IMG/VR virus record: IMGVR_UViG_3300027963_000035
Span: 124,001-188,000 of that record
DNA: 64,000 nucleotides
Direction: 5' to 3' (one strand)
Origin: a virus
Part shown: in pieces, positions 1 through 9,029 of the stretch
Layout: each line of letters starts with the position of its first letter
How positions within the stretch are numbered: position 1 is the stretch's first letter
Translations under genes and position numbers: made by a program
The notes under the pieces: model-generated
Told to the model about the DNA's origin: nothing
The model's input: only the letters and a program-made list of their open reading frames with translations
Database searches by the model: none

Positions 1-536
1 AATCCCTCGCCCTCTCCTTTGTGATCGAGGTTATAATCACGGATTTGCTTATCTTTTAAATCATAAAAGAGGGCGTTAATGTTGAGATCTCTGCGTTTTG
101 CATCCAAACCCGGGCTGCTATATGAGACTTTATCGGGTCTTCTTCCATCTCCTTTTTCTGGATCGTAAAACTCGGTCCTGAATGTTGCTATTTCGAATTC
201 TTTTCCATTTATAATGGCGCTTATTACACCAAAACTTTCTCCTTTTGGAAAAACTTTTATTCCATTCTCTACTGCTTCTTTAGAACTCAGTATTTTGATC
301 ACCTGATCCGGTGTTTGATCCGTTGCCAGGTCAACATCTTTCGGATTATACGGAACATGCTTTTGATGAAATATGTGATACAAGTAATCTCTTATTGCGC
401 CACCAACTGCGTATAATTTTGCTCCAAATTTTTTAAATATATCACTTAAAATGTCTACTTCTGATGGCATTGGTATGGAAGCACTCATTGCATGGTACTG
501 TTCTTCCTCTTTTAGTAGCCAATTTTTGAATTTCAT
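1..536 (-). CDS. CCA-adding enzyme (tRNA nucleotidyltransferase/poly(A) polymerase head domain), 3' end outside window
   Basis: The first 178 codons read leftward from ATG at 536 and run off the window edge. After an N-terminal tag (MKFKNWLL) comes the class II nucleotidyltransferase head: YAVGGAIRD (about residues 40-48), the metal-binding DVDLATD (about 65-71), and a GRRPDKVSY...RRDLNINALFYD stretch (about 125-155), which is the family RRDFTINAL motif. The family adds CCA to tRNA 3' ends. That fits the phage tRNAs in this window, none of which encodes CCA. An in-frame ATG lies six codons upstream (MLSKNN); 536 is preferred because it places the tag at the N-terminus as in its paralogs. The C-terminal tRNA-binding part is not visible. 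Confidence 0.85.
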   Translation of the reverse strand, partial: MKFKNWLLKEEEQYHAMSASIPMPSEVDILSDIFKKFGAKLYAVGGAIRDYLYHIFHQKHVPYNPKDVDLATDQTPDQVIKILSSKEAVENGIKVFPKGESFGVISAIINGKEFEIATFRTEFYDPEKGDGRRPDKVSYSSPGLDAKRRDLNINALFYDLKDKQIRDYNLDHKGEGEG

Positions 537-639
537 GTTATTTTTGCTCAACATTTGATGGTTTCCAATATATACTATGGAAATAGTAATAAAATTGATC
601 AAAATCACTAAAATCAATTGAATATTAGCTTAAAATATA

Positions 640-684
640 CAAATATAAAAGTAAAATTGCTTTACATAGGCCAAAAAAGGATAA
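640..684 (+). promoter_or_regulatory. TATA-type promoter and 5' hairpin leader
   Basis: A TATAAA box (644-649) is followed directly by a small inverted repeat GTAAA-ATTGC-TTTAC (651-665) and then an AAAGGA ribosome site before ATG 688. The same box, hairpin, Shine-Dalgarno order is seen before 1385, 15917, 34665 and 54968. Confidence 0.5.
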
Positions 685-687
685 AAA

Positions 688-1317
688 ATGAAAATTTTCA
701 AGAGCTTAGTCTTAATTTTGTTGATTTCTTGTGCAATTTTGTGTTTTTTAAATGAAAATCACACCAAACAGAGCAATATCAAGCAATCTTTTGAGGTAAA
801 TAAGCCCTATCTTAGTGTTTTGAAGGATTTTTCAACAAAAAATTCACTAGAAAAAATAGTTGAGCAAAACAATGCTGTTCTACTGGACAAAAAATGGGAG
901 TATTTAAATCTTGAAGTGGTGAGAATCCGCAAACCAAGACAATGGAACGTTGATGGAAGATTAATTTTTACTATTGAGACCAAGGATAGCGACTTGGGCA
1001 AACAAAAATTAAAGTTTTATCAAGATATTAATCTAAAAAACAACGTTATGATCATAAAAACTAGTCTAGTTTCACCTGGCAAGAACATAATTGTATGTGA
1101 AAGAACTATAAAATTCTTTGAAGAAGACCAAAAAGATAAAACCTTAGTTGAAATCGAGAGTAAACTCTTGGTAAAGAAAATGGTTCCAAAGTTTTTTATT
1201 AAGAATATGGATAAAAAAGTTGATGAAAACAATATGAAAGAAGTCGAGAACTTAAAGAATAATATTTTAGAAGCAACTAAAGGCCAAAATGCCATAATTA
1301 GCATACCAATCAATTGA
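688..1317 (+). CDS. Hypothetical exported protein, probable lipoprotein
   Basis: 209 residues. The N-terminus is a short basic segment and a hydrophobic core ending in LLISCAIL, a possible lipobox with Cys at about residue 15. The rest is soluble, Lys-rich and rich in beta-like stretches, with no domain I recognise. It has its own promoter and hairpin leader and an AAAGGA site 5 nt before ATG. It sits just upstream of the virion genes on the same strand. It could be an envelope-directed superinfection or lysis-accessory protein; there is no direct evidence for either. Confidence 0.75.
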   Translation: MKIFKSLVLILLISCAILCFLNENHTKQSNIKQSFEVNKPYLSVLKDFSTKNSLEKIVEQNNAVLLDKKWEYLNLEVVRIRKPRQWNVDGRLIFTIETKDSDLGKQKLKFYQDINLKNNVMIIKTSLVSPGKNIIVCERTIKFFEEDQKDKTLVEIESKLLVKKMVPKFFIKNMDKKVDENNMKEVENLKNNILEATKGQNAIISIPIN

Positions 1318-1336
1318 ATATTCTCTAAAATATTAC

Positions 1337-1357
1337 TATATAAGATTAAGCATCTTA
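1337..1357 (+). promoter_or_regulatory. TATA box with 5' hairpin leader
   Basis: TATATA (1337-1342) overlaps a hairpin TAAGAT-TAAGC-ATCTTA (1341-1357). A GAGG ribosome site 5 nt before ATG 1385 follows. Confidence 0.5.
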
Positions 1358-1384
1358 TACAATCAAAGCAAAATGAGGATAAAA

Positions 1385-2197
1385 ATGTCTTTTTTTCAAA
1401 ATTTATTTAATTCGGAATTCAGGGGAAACTGGACCTTAGACGATAAGAAATATTCACTAACGTTCACATGTCCTGCAAATAAAAATAGCTCTAATTTTCA
1501 ATCAACTTATAATGTTGGTCCATGGGATTTAGACGGTAAAGAAATTTTGACATTAAATTACGCATATGACACCGAATTTAGAAATTACTCAGCTCTTTCA
1601 ATTGATGTGTCGGGAACAAATTCATCGGCTACGACACCAAAAGAAATTTGTGATGCATTGAACTCAAATGTAACATTCTCAAGTATGTTTTATGCCAATG
1701 TGAATGGATCCGCTGTAGTTATTACTGCTAAACAAAACAGAAATACAAGAGAAATAAAGTTATGGATAAGCAATACCGGGGCTGAACAATTGTTGGGCTT
1801 TAATAAAAAGGCTGGGGTTTCTGAATTACCCTCTTATTTTGCAAGACACACAATCGAAAACAGATTTAATTTTCCTGATTCGGCTGGACAACTCGTTCTT
1901 CTTGATGAAAATGATTCGGCAGATCAAGATATCATAGAGAGTGCCGGATTCTCGCCTTCCGATATGAAACAAGACTGGGAATTGATAGCAGGCAGAGCAT
2001 CTGGACTATTTACTTGCCAAAAATTGACTGTGGACGGCAGCGATAGAATAACACAAATAATAGAGTATCCCACCGGTGCTGTTGCCGGTGCCTTCGCCAG
2101 AAAGATAACCTACACATACTCTGGAACCAACGTCAATCCGAATACTGTAACAGAGATTCCATATGTGTTGGCCGATGCCGATTTGGTTACTCCGTAA
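1385..2197 (+). CDS. Putative virion protein
   Basis: 270 residues from ATG 1385. This start has GAGG at correct spacing; an ATG four codons upstream (1373) lacks a ribosome site. The protein is Ser/Thr/Asn-rich and apparently beta-structured. Its C-terminal part (ELIAGRASGL, ITQIIEYPTGA, ARKITYTYSG) is the style of phage tail or baseplate-attached proteins. The strong leader and the following LamG gene support a structural role. I cannot name a family. Confidence 0.65.
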   Translation: MSFFQNLFNSEFRGNWTLDDKKYSLTFTCPANKNSSNFQSTYNVGPWDLDGKEILTLNYAYDTEFRNYSALSIDVSGTNSSATTPKEICDALNSNVTFSSMFYANVNGSAVVITAKQNRNTREIKLWISNTGAEQLLGFNKKAGVSELPSYFARHTIENRFNFPDSAGQLVLLDENDSADQDIIESAGFSPSDMKQDWELIAGRASGLFTCQKLTVDGSDRITQIIEYPTGAVAGAFARKITYTYSGTNVNPNTVTEIPYVLADADLVTP

Positions 2198-2199
2198 CG

Positions 2200-2224
2200 C
2201 CTCCTAAAAATCTTTTCATGGAGG
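2200..2224 (+). promoter_or_regulatory. Shine-Dalgarno sequestering hairpin
   Basis: CCTCC (2200-2204), just after the stop of the upstream gene, is complementary to the GGAGG ribosome site (2220-2224) of the next gene. The loop is 15 nt. The pairing could tie translation of the LamG gene to the end of translation upstream. Confidence 0.35.
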
Positions 2225-2233
2225 TTTTAAAAT

Positions 2234-3178
2234 ATGTCAAAACAACCAAAATCCATCAGAGCCCTATCAGAATGTAACCATGGTAGCCTTGTATTTGGGG
2301 CCAGTGGTAAGTATATTTCTTATGCCGGTAGTAATGATTGGGCTTTGGGGACAGGGGATTTCTGCATCGAATGGTGGCAATATCAAACACAAGCTTCGCC
2401 CCCAATGTATAGCAGATTATTTCAAGTGGGCGAGTGGAGCACTCATTCAATAGCTGTAAGTATTGAAAGTGGCAATTTTTTACTTTGGGTAAATAACGGG
2501 AGTGCGTATGGTCCAGTAACTTTATCAAATTATTTAAATCAATGGGTCCACTTTGCAGTGGTAAGACAAAGCGGAGTCTCCTCTGTCTATAAAAATGGAA
2601 CTAGAATATTAAATGTCTCAACACCTAACAACGTAACAAATTCAAGTGATCAATTACAAATAGGATACGGTAGCGGAAATTACTGGAATGGTAAAATAAC
2701 CAATTTTAGATGGGTCAAGGGAAACTCGGTATACGACGGAACACAGAGCTCAATAACAGTTCCAACTTCTGAATTACCTGTTGTAACTGGCACCAAACTT
2801 TTATTGCTGACTAATAGTTCTGGGGCTTATCTAGATGATAGTAGCGGACTTGGAAAGATTGCCACTAACAACGGATCGGTTTCTTGGGAAGGTTCAAGTT
2901 TTTTATGTGAAGAGACTATAACAACCACAACCACAACAACCACCACAACTACGGCTTCTCCGTTATCTCAAACCAAAATTATTAGATCTCATGGTCATAA
3001 CAAGCTGACAAAGAACGTGAACCATAGATTTTGGAAAAGACCATTATATAGACTTCCAAAACAAATATTAAATTTAAGATTAAGCACAACACATGTTGGC
3101 AGCCCAGTAACAAGGATTTTGGCCGAGAATAGAGACGTAATCTCCGCCGAAGACGGATCCCCAATAGCAGCTGATTGA
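2234..3178 (+). CDS. LamG/concanavalin A-like lectin fibre protein
   Basis: 314 residues. Residues about 15-215 form a LamG-type jelly roll: GALSFGASGKYISY-like start, FCIEWWQY, QWVHFAVVRQ, SVYKNGTRIL, LQIGYGSGNYWNGKITNFRWVKG pattern, and a KLLLLTNS end strand. These are hallmarks of adhesin and tail-fibre LamG domains that bind sugars. A poly-Thr linker (about 232-245) separates it from a basic 70-residue tail that may dock to the virion. The GGAGG site sits in a hairpin. It probably takes part in receptor or debris binding together with the two large adhesins downstream. Confidence 0.75.
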   Translation: MSKQPKSIRALSECNHGSLVFGASGKYISYAGSNDWALGTGDFCIEWWQYQTQASPPMYSRLFQVGEWSTHSIAVSIESGNFLLWVNNGSAYGPVTLSNYLNQWVHFAVVRQSGVSSVYKNGTRILNVSTPNNVTNSSDQLQIGYGSGNYWNGKITNFRWVKGNSVYDGTQSSITVPTSELPVVTGTKLLLLTNSSGAYLDDSSGLGKIATNNGSVSWEGSSFLCEETITTTTTTTTTTTASPLSQTKIIRSHGHNKLTKNVNHRFWKRPLYRLPKQILNLRLSTTHVGSPVTRILAENRDVISAEDGSPIAAD

Positions 3179-3214
3179 ATAGATTGATTGATTGCCGGTG
3201 AGTCACAACTGATT

Positions 3215-3682
3215 CTAAGTAGGTTGGACAGGGATAGCTTCAATTAAAATAGCTCTCCAAAAAATATTTTCAATATTTTCTACTTTACGACCATCTACCA
3301 ATATATTTTCTCCTAAAAATTTTTCTATATTCTTATTAGAAGGTAAAAATTTAGCATCGGTTAAAAAATCATAGTCACTATACTTTATTTTTTTAGTATT
3401 ATAATCTTTAGCTAACTGCTCAGCCTCTGCTCTAGTTTTCCAAGACCCTATTACACGTGAACCTATTGCCCATAAATTGATTTTTTGATTTTGATTATAT
3501 TGTGCAATATATGTTTTAATTTTTATGTATACTTCTTTTGATTTTTCTTCAAAATCCTGAAAATTAAAAACTTCTTTTTTATTCTTTATTACTGGTATTT
3601 TAGATAAATTAAGTTTTTCCATCCAAAAAGGGCCGTAAATATCAAATAATTCTTTTTCGGTATAGTTTTTCCCTATTTCCAT
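3215..3682 (-). CDS. Putative nucleotidyltransferase-fold protein
   Basis: 155 residues. The signature is LWAIGSRVIGSW (about residue 72) followed by YSDYDFLTD (about 103). This matches the GSR...G...SDYDF metal and nucleotide site of the DNA polymerase beta superfamily (MNT/KNTase-like). The substrate is unknown. It is a short single-domain form and converges with the LamG gene. A second gene of this fold lies at 6957-7499, on the other side of the adhesin gene. Confidence 0.55.
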   Translation of the reverse strand: MEIGKNYTEKELFDIYGPFWMEKLNLSKIPVIKNKKEVFNFQDFEEKSKEVYIKIKTYIAQYNQNQKINLWAIGSRVIGSWKTRAEAEQLAKDYNTKKIKYSDYDFLTDAKFLPSNKNIEKFLGENILVDGRKVENIENIFWRAILIEAIPVQPT

Positions 3683-3722
3683 AAATAATCAATACCGTCT
3701 CCGTTCTCTGCTACAGAGAGAC

Positions 3723-6700
3723 TCAAATTCCAGGTTCTTCAGTTGTTGTTGTGGTTGTTGTTCCTGGATATGGCATGGTTATTGTCACCGTTGCCGCCGG
3801 TCCACAATTATATATATCATTATTACATGCCGATACGGTAAAAGTGACTTCTGCCCCAGGTACACAGCAGTTGAAAATAGCATCAGCATCCGCCAGATCA
3901 CTATACGATAATGTTCTACTTGATCCGCCGCCCGGCTGGAGCCCAATTCCCTCGTCCACCAGGCCCCCTCCAAGTACACCTATAGCATATGATGATAATT
4001 CGAAATCTCCTGAATCCAAGGGAGCATCCCAACTAAAATATACGCTACTGCTTTCAAAAGATGGAACTGCGTTGAAGTTTTGTGGGGCGCTTGGTTTAAC
4101 ATAAGAATTGGTTATATCAAGCGAATCTTCTGCAAATTCTCCACATAAATAATATGTATCTTCGGTTGAGCCGTGGCAAGCACTCAATTGAGCGGTAATT
4201 AATCCAGAGATTGGCCCTAAATCATTGGCAGGATTAATATTATATGTGTTGCCCGTAATATCTTCGTCTCCATAAATTAACTCCCCAGAATTATAAATTT
4301 CAAATCTGTATGAGTCTACACTTTGCCCTCCATCTGATGACGGCGGATCCCAAGACAAAGATATTAATCCATCTTCTGGATTTGTTATCGAGAAGTTTGT
4401 TGGGCTTCCAGGTGCTTGTGTCGTGGTTGGCTCCTCTGTTGTTGTAGTTGTGGTGGTGGTTGTAGTTGGGGCTACTGTTGTGGTAGTTGGGGCTACTGTT
4501 GTGGTAGTTGGGGCTACTGTTGTGGTAGTTGGGGCTACTGTTGTGGTAGTTGGGGCTACTGTTGTGGTAGTTGGGGCTACTGTTGTCGAAGATACAACTT
4601 TAGAAGGATATGAATACAATACTTGTGAGCATACCGTTACTGCTGGGATCCACGCTCCTCTTCGGGATGACCCAGATGATAGGGATCCTTTTAACTTTGT
4701 GCCCGGATCTACATATTTCCATGTAGAGCATCCACACGAGTTTAAAGTTGAACCTATTTTCAAATCTTTATTATGTTTTAAACATCTTATATTTGTATCA
4801 CAATTTGTGCTTCCACAAGATTTTGGCTCAACTTCATCGTAGATAACATCTAAGAATTTTTTGGCCACTATGGTAGCATTTTCTGTTGTAAGCTCAGTAT
4901 TATTTCCAAGGCTTACTATTAAATAGTAAATATCCTTCCTATCAGATAAACCCTGTAGACAATGGTCATCAAATTCTGACGTTTCGTCGTATAGTTGAGT
5001 TATTCCATCCGGACTTCCCGGAACTATAATTATATGGCTCAACGAAGGATCATCAAGAGGATTTGATGTGGGCGCATCAAAAGAGCATTTTAGGTAACAT
5101 GAGTAACCCTTCCCCCTAGAACTTACCTCAAACACATCAGCAGATATTGTTCTTTCTCCATTGCCCGCAGCACCAGTTATTGAAAATTCTCCCATGTTTA
5201 TATTTCTTGCAACCAAAACAAATAATCCTGGATACATATTGGTGAAATAACTGCTTCCTTCTCCAAAATAATCTGTTCCACTTTTGACTTCTCCGTCGAA
5301 TACTGTTGGTTTATAACCGTAATAATAAATATTATCAAAATCATAATTAGATTGATAGGCTGCTTGTGTGTGAGTGGAGGGCGTGGCGTAAAAAGTGACC
5401 CCAGGCTCATAGGAATCTTGTCCAAATATTCCTCCCTCTTTTAATTCGCTGTATGGGGGCACAACTTCTTCGTTACCATCGATGACATATAGATGGACGT
5501 CCGTGTTAATGAAATTTCCCCAATCATATAAATCATTTCCCCCATCTTTAATTCCAAGAGTGTTGACTTCTATTGGCAATCCAAAGCTGCCGGGAACACC
5601 TAAATGATTTAATTTTACAATATTTCTTCTGGGTTTAGAGAACAGTCCGGCAGCCCATATGCTATTGTCTCCCAAATATTTTATTTGAGTTACTCCGAAA
5701 TCAAAAGAAGTTGAAGTTGCAAACGAACTATCTAATGTGCCATCTGTGTTTAATCTGCATATATTTCTGCTGGGAATTAATTCCTGGCCGTATAGGAGAT
5801 TATTAAAAAATCCGCCCACTAATATCTTGCCATCGTCTTGGGTGTCTATCGCATATACACCACGAGGCAGCCAGTCAATACCGTCTCCAATTTCAAAACC
5901 GGGCGCAAAATCCATGTCAAATCCTTGGAATCCACCGTTCCCATCAGATTTTAAACGCATTAGATCATAGCGTGAATCGCCGTCTTCTGCATTTAATAAA
6001 TTAAAATATCCTCCGATCAAAACGTCTCCGCTAGATTCTTCGTGAAAACAAAAAATCCCAGGAAAAGGACCATCTGCATTAATAGAAATATCAATTTCAA
6101 CTGCATCGCTTGCGTCCGAGTTCATTAAAATCAAAATTGTCTTTGACAATAATTCTGAGTATGTTGGAACTAGTATTTTCCCGTTACTTAGAACCTTTGC
6201 TATTTCTGTATTATTTTCATTAAATTGATAATTTGAACCTGAGTCATATAAATCCAAAAAGTTACTATTAAAGGTGATATCTAGTTCGCCCGGAACATCT
6301 GCATTTGCATCGCTGAGTATTTTGCAAACAGAGGCAACTGGAGTACTGACAGAATTATTTTCATAATTATTTGTATGCGTATTAAAAGTGTCTGCCCAAC
6401 TATTTACAATTATAGAATCATCCTCTGTTACATTTAATTGATGTATTGAGTAATCAAAAGAAACTGAAAATGTTGGGTCTATAGATCCATCCGTGTTTAA
6501 TCTGACTATATTACGATGCTCAACGTCACCAGATGCAGCGATGAATTCAAAATTGCCTCCTACGAGTATCTTACCATCAGATTGTATCGCTGTTGACAGG
6601 CTTTGTCCCCCGCCACCTCCGCCATTGGATCCTTCTCCAAAGTTGAACCAATCTCCAAATTGCGGAGCTTGAAAAGTTTCATCGACAGTGCCATCTTGGT

Positions 6701-6947
6701 TGATTCTAATAACTCCATACCCATGCTCAAAGAAAAAAGTAGTCCCCCACGCTCCTCTTATATCTTCTCCAAAAACTCCTGCTAAAATTAGTTTGCCATC
6801 AGATTGGACAGATATCGATGAAACATTTGTCGATCCCAAATCACTGACTGCTGGGTCGTCACTGAAATAGAATAAGTTGTCTATACTATTCGTTATTTCG
6901 TGATATTTTGAGTTTAAATTGGATAAATTTTTATTTATACTTGTCAT
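3723..6947 (-). CDS. Giant adhesin: delta-60 beta-propeller, Thr-rich linker, two fibronectin III domains
   Basis: 1074 residues. Residues about 1-30 look like a short coiled attachment segment. Residues about 35-450 hold delta-60 propeller repeats (QSDGKILVGG, IVRLNTDGSIDPTF). A middle domain (about 500-740: THTQAAY, FGEGSSYFT, FVLVARNI, SHIIIVPG) is shared with the adhesin at 12423-15917. A linker of six VAPTTTT repeats plus poly-Thr follows (about 786-845). Two FN3 domains end the protein (ISLSWDPP and SVYFSWDAP). AGAGGAAAT lies before ATG, and the stop of the upstream gene is 9 nt away, so the two are co-transcribed. The mucin-like linker is a plausible O-glycosylation target. Confidence 0.8.
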   Translation of the reverse strand: MTSINKNLSNLNSKYHEITNSIDNLFYFSDDPAVSDLGSTNVSSISVQSDGKLILAGVFGEDIRGAWGTTFFFEHGYGVIRINQDGTVDETFQAPQFGDWFNFGEGSNGGGGGGQSLSTAIQSDGKILVGGNFEFIAASGDVEHRNIVRLNTDGSIDPTFSVSFDYSIHQLNVTEDDSIIVNSWADTFNTHTNNYENNSVSTPVASVCKILSDANADVPGELDITFNSNFLDLYDSGSNYQFNENNTEIAKVLSNGKILVPTYSELLSKTILILMNSDASDAVEIDISINADGPFPGIFCFHEESSGDVLIGGYFNLLNAEDGDSRYDLMRLKSDGNGGFQGFDMDFAPGFEIGDGIDWLPRGVYAIDTQDDGKILVGGFFNNLLYGQELIPSRNICRLNTDGTLDSSFATSTSFDFGVTQIKYLGDNSIWAAGLFSKPRRNIVKLNHLGVPGSFGLPIEVNTLGIKDGGNDLYDWGNFINTDVHLYVIDGNEEVVPPYSELKEGGIFGQDSYEPGVTFYATPSTHTQAAYQSNYDFDNIYYYGYKPTVFDGEVKSGTDYFGEGSSYFTNMYPGLFVLVARNINMGEFSITGAAGNGERTISADVFEVSSRGKGYSCYLKCSFDAPTSNPLDDPSLSHIIIVPGSPDGITQLYDETSEFDDHCLQGLSDRKDIYYLIVSLGNNTELTTENATIVAKKFLDVIYDEVEPKSCGSTNCDTNIRCLKHNKDLKIGSTLNSCGCSTWKYVDPGTKLKGSLSSGSSRRGAWIPAVTVCSQVLYSYPSKVVSSTTVAPTTTTVAPTTTTVAPTTTTVAPTTTTVAPTTTTVAPTTTTTTTTTTEEPTTTQAPGSPTNFSITNPEDGLISLSWDPPSSDGGQSVDSYRFEIYNSGELIYGDEDITGNTYNINPANDLGPISGLITAQLSACHGSTEDTYYLCGEFAEDSLDITNSYVKPSAPQNFNAVPSFESSSVYFSWDAPLDSGDFELSSYAIGVLGGGLVDEGIGLQPGGGSSRTLSYSDLADADAIFNCCVPGAEVTFTVSACNNDIYNCGPAATVTITMPYPGTTTTTTTEEPGI
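4456..4588 (-). repeat. 21-bp tandem repeat encoding VAPTTTT
   Basis: Six head-to-tail copies of a 21-bp unit with almost no divergence lie inside the adhesin gene. The GGGGCTACT core recurs at 4468, 4489, 4510, 4531, 4552 and 4573. The near-identity suggests recent expansion by slippage or unequal exchange. Confidence 0.95.
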
Positions 6948-6956
6948 ATTTCCTCT

Positions 6957-7499
6957 TTATTTCTTGAATTTGGCGTTTAAAGCTTTTCTCTTATTCAAAA
7001 GCGATGTTTTCTTTCGGCAAAGCCAGAGATTCTCCATTAACTTGCTGCGGGATCTCATTGGACCTATATTCAGTATTTTGTCTATCACTTCTTGTCTAGA
7101 CTCAACTGTTTGATGCCTTATATTAAAACCATTTATTACTGATTCTTGATATGCTCTCTTATTCTCTAAGACAAATATGTCTATTGGCATTTTCTTATAT
7201 GAACCAATATATATTTTGACTTCAGGATGAAGATCAAATTTAACTAATTTTATATGTAAATCTTGATAACTTATCTCGGATGCAAAGTTTCCCTCTTCGT
7301 AGGGTATTCCGCACTTAGACAACAATAATTGATAATCTTGCTTATCTATTTCTAAATCAATATCTTTAAATACACCGAAAAATGAGCCGGCACCAGACAA
7401 ATGTATTCTATCGACCAGACTACCAGCAACCACGCTATTGGGTATAAAATTTATTATTTCTGAGACTATCTCCCAATTTTTAGGTAAAATTAATTTCAT
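6957..7499 (-). CDS. Putative nucleotidyltransferase-fold protein
   Basis: 180 residues. VVAGSLVDRIHLSG (about residue 23) followed by FKDIDLEID (about 45) fits the G-S plus D-x-D site of minimal nucleotidyltransferases. A later PIDIFVLE may supply the third acidic residue. The C-terminus is basic (RSRSKLMENLWLCRKK). CAGGAGAAAAAA lies before ATG. It is upstream of, and 9 nt from, the giant adhesin gene, so it probably heads that operon. Confidence 0.5.
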   Translation of the reverse strand: MKLILPKNWEIVSEIINFIPNSVVAGSLVDRIHLSGAGSFFGVFKDIDLEIDKQDYQLLLSKCGIPYEEGNFASEISYQDLHIKLVKFDLHPEVKIYIGSYKKMPIDIFVLENKRAYQESVINGFNIRHQTVESRQEVIDKILNIGPMRSRSKLMENLWLCRKKTSLLNKRKALNAKFKK

Positions 7500-7529
7500 T
7501 TTTTCTCCTGTTATCTACTCAGTTATTTA

Positions 7530-8009
7530 GTGCGCAGTAATAAAAAAATAAATAAAAATTATTGGTCTGTTTCTTTGCCTCATCCATTATCGCCCTCAGA
7601 TGGTGACGTGAAAATATATAGAAGTCATTTGATCCCTGGAAAAATTCTACTTCTCGGCTGCACACATAGACTCATAGAGTTTAGTGATCATCAAATGGAT
7701 ATTGATCCTTGGTATAATTCATCTACTGTAATAGTCGGTAATTGGATTAATAATAAGAAAAAATACAGCAATATTATTGGTGATGGTGTATTAAATTTTA
7801 CAAAAGAACTTTGCGACAATGTTTTAAATATGTGTAGTAAATTTTCTGATGTATTTATAACAAGAAGTTTTAACTATAAGTTGAAACCAATGAAGATAGC
7901 CAATCACTTCCCAAGCGAAAATGATTTTCTTATAAAGCCTAGTGAATATATTAAATTTGACGAATACTCTTTTTATATTTGGAGATTCTGTGAACAAAAC
8001 AATTTATGA
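7530..8009 (+). CDS. Methyltransferase-like protein, probably degenerate or minimal
   Basis: 159 residues with a GTG start. The pattern KILLLGCTH (about residue 39) then QMDIDPWYN resembles motif I and post-I of class I SAM-dependent methyltransferases. The body (VIVGNWINN, IIGDGVLNF, SDVFITRSF) resembles a Rossmann fold, but the second half is short. It overlaps the next gene by 20 nt. No start with a good ribosome site is visible. Confidence 0.5.
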   Translation: MRSNKKINKNYWSVSLPHPLSPSDGDVKIYRSHLIPGKILLLGCTHRLIEFSDHQMDIDPWYNSSTVIVGNWINNKKKYSNIIGDGVLNFTKELCDNVLNMCSKFSDVFITRSFNYKLKPMKIANHFPSENDFLIKPSEYIKFDEYSFYIWRFCEQNNL

Positions 8010-9021
8010 TAATGTGAAAAAATTACTTGATATTTTCGAAGAATCTCAATGGAACCACAAAGTTAATTATGAATATTTAAAAAATTTTAAAGTTATGACC
8101 AGAGAAGATCTAAGAAAAGTGGAGATGAGAAAAGACTTGTCTCGAACAAGAACATCTGGTTCGACCGGCGAGCCTGTTACTATTGCAAAAACTTCATTGG
8201 ATTTTATTTGGTATTTAGCAACCAACATAAGAGAAATTAAATGGAGAAAATGGGATGTGTCAAAGAACATAGCCATTATCAGGCCGGGCTCTAAAACTCT
8301 TGATATGAATTCATGGGGCATACCAAGGAACATAGAAAATACTCAGGGTAAAACTTTTAAAATAGGCTATTCCTCTGTCTCGGAACTACAGAAATGGTTA
8401 GAGGAAAAAAATCCTCATTACTTGCATTGTGCTCCATCCATTGTCGCCCAGTTAGACTTATCAAAAATTTCAAATTTAATCGATTATAAAGGAACAAGTG
8501 AAATGGGAGGGTCCATGTACTCCAGCGAGGAGTGCGGAACAATAAGCATCCAGTGCCCAGACAACCCCTCTGTTCAGCATGTGATGGAGAATCAAATTGT
8601 AGAGGTTGACGAAGATGGTGGAATAATAATAACTACTACCACCAATCCTTACATAAAAAGATATAAGCATGGAGACCATATAGAACTTGGAGAATGCACA
8701 TGCGGCAGAAAACTCCAAACAATCAAAAAAATCCACGGTAGAGTAAGAAATATGTTTGTTCTTCCAAATGGAGACAAAAAATGGCCACTTATAGGAAGCA
8801 GAGACTATTATGAGAAGTTTGGAATTAAAAGGTTTAAGATAATACAAACCACCCTGGGGGATCTTGAAATACAAATAATCTCTGAAAACCTTGGAAACAA
8901 AGAGAGTGAACTCAAAGATTTCATAAAAAGTTGGATTGAATCCCCAATAAATGTGCATGTTAAGTATGTGGACGAATTTCCCAACTATAAATTCGAAGAA
9001 TTTGTATCACTGGTTTCATAA
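7990..9021 (+). CDS. PaaK/CapK-like adenylate-forming enzyme
   Basis: 343 residues. The GTG at 7990 is chosen because GGAG lies 5 nt upstream, while an earlier in-frame GTG (7942) has none. The adenylate-forming P-loop is SRTRTSGSTGEPV (about residues 35-47). Later motifs are EMGGSMYS...EECG, ITTTTNPYIKRYKHGD and KIHGRVRN, the order seen in phenylacetate-CoA ligase and CapK families. At about 343 residues it is shorter than the usual 430. The family activates a carboxylate as acyl-AMP. The neighbouring methyltransferase-like and GT61 genes suggest acyl modification of a glycan, which is inferred. Confidence 0.7.
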   Translation: MNKTIYDNVKKLLDIFEESQWNHKVNYEYLKNFKVMTREDLRKVEMRKDLSRTRTSGSTGEPVTIAKTSLDFIWYLATNIREIKWRKWDVSKNIAIIRPGSKTLDMNSWGIPRNIENTQGKTFKIGYSSVSELQKWLEEKNPHYLHCAPSIVAQLDLSKISNLIDYKGTSEMGGSMYSSEECGTISIQCPDNPSVQHVMENQIVEVDEDGGIIITTTTNPYIKRYKHGDHIELGECTCGRKLQTIKKIHGRVRNMFVLPNGDKKWPLIGSRDYYEKFGIKRFKIIQTTLGDLEIQIISENLGNKESELKDFIKSWIESPINVHVKYVDEFPNYKFEEFVSLVS

Positions 9022-9029
9022 ATAGTATT

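Noticed and set aside
4456-4588. CRISPR-like periodic repeat
   Set aside because: Units are directly adjacent with no spacers and are in frame within a coding sequence.
4423-4842. Plus-strand frame rich in VVVGAT repeats
   Set aside because: Antisense of the VAPTTTT linker of the adhesin gene; the composition comes only from the 21-bp repeat.
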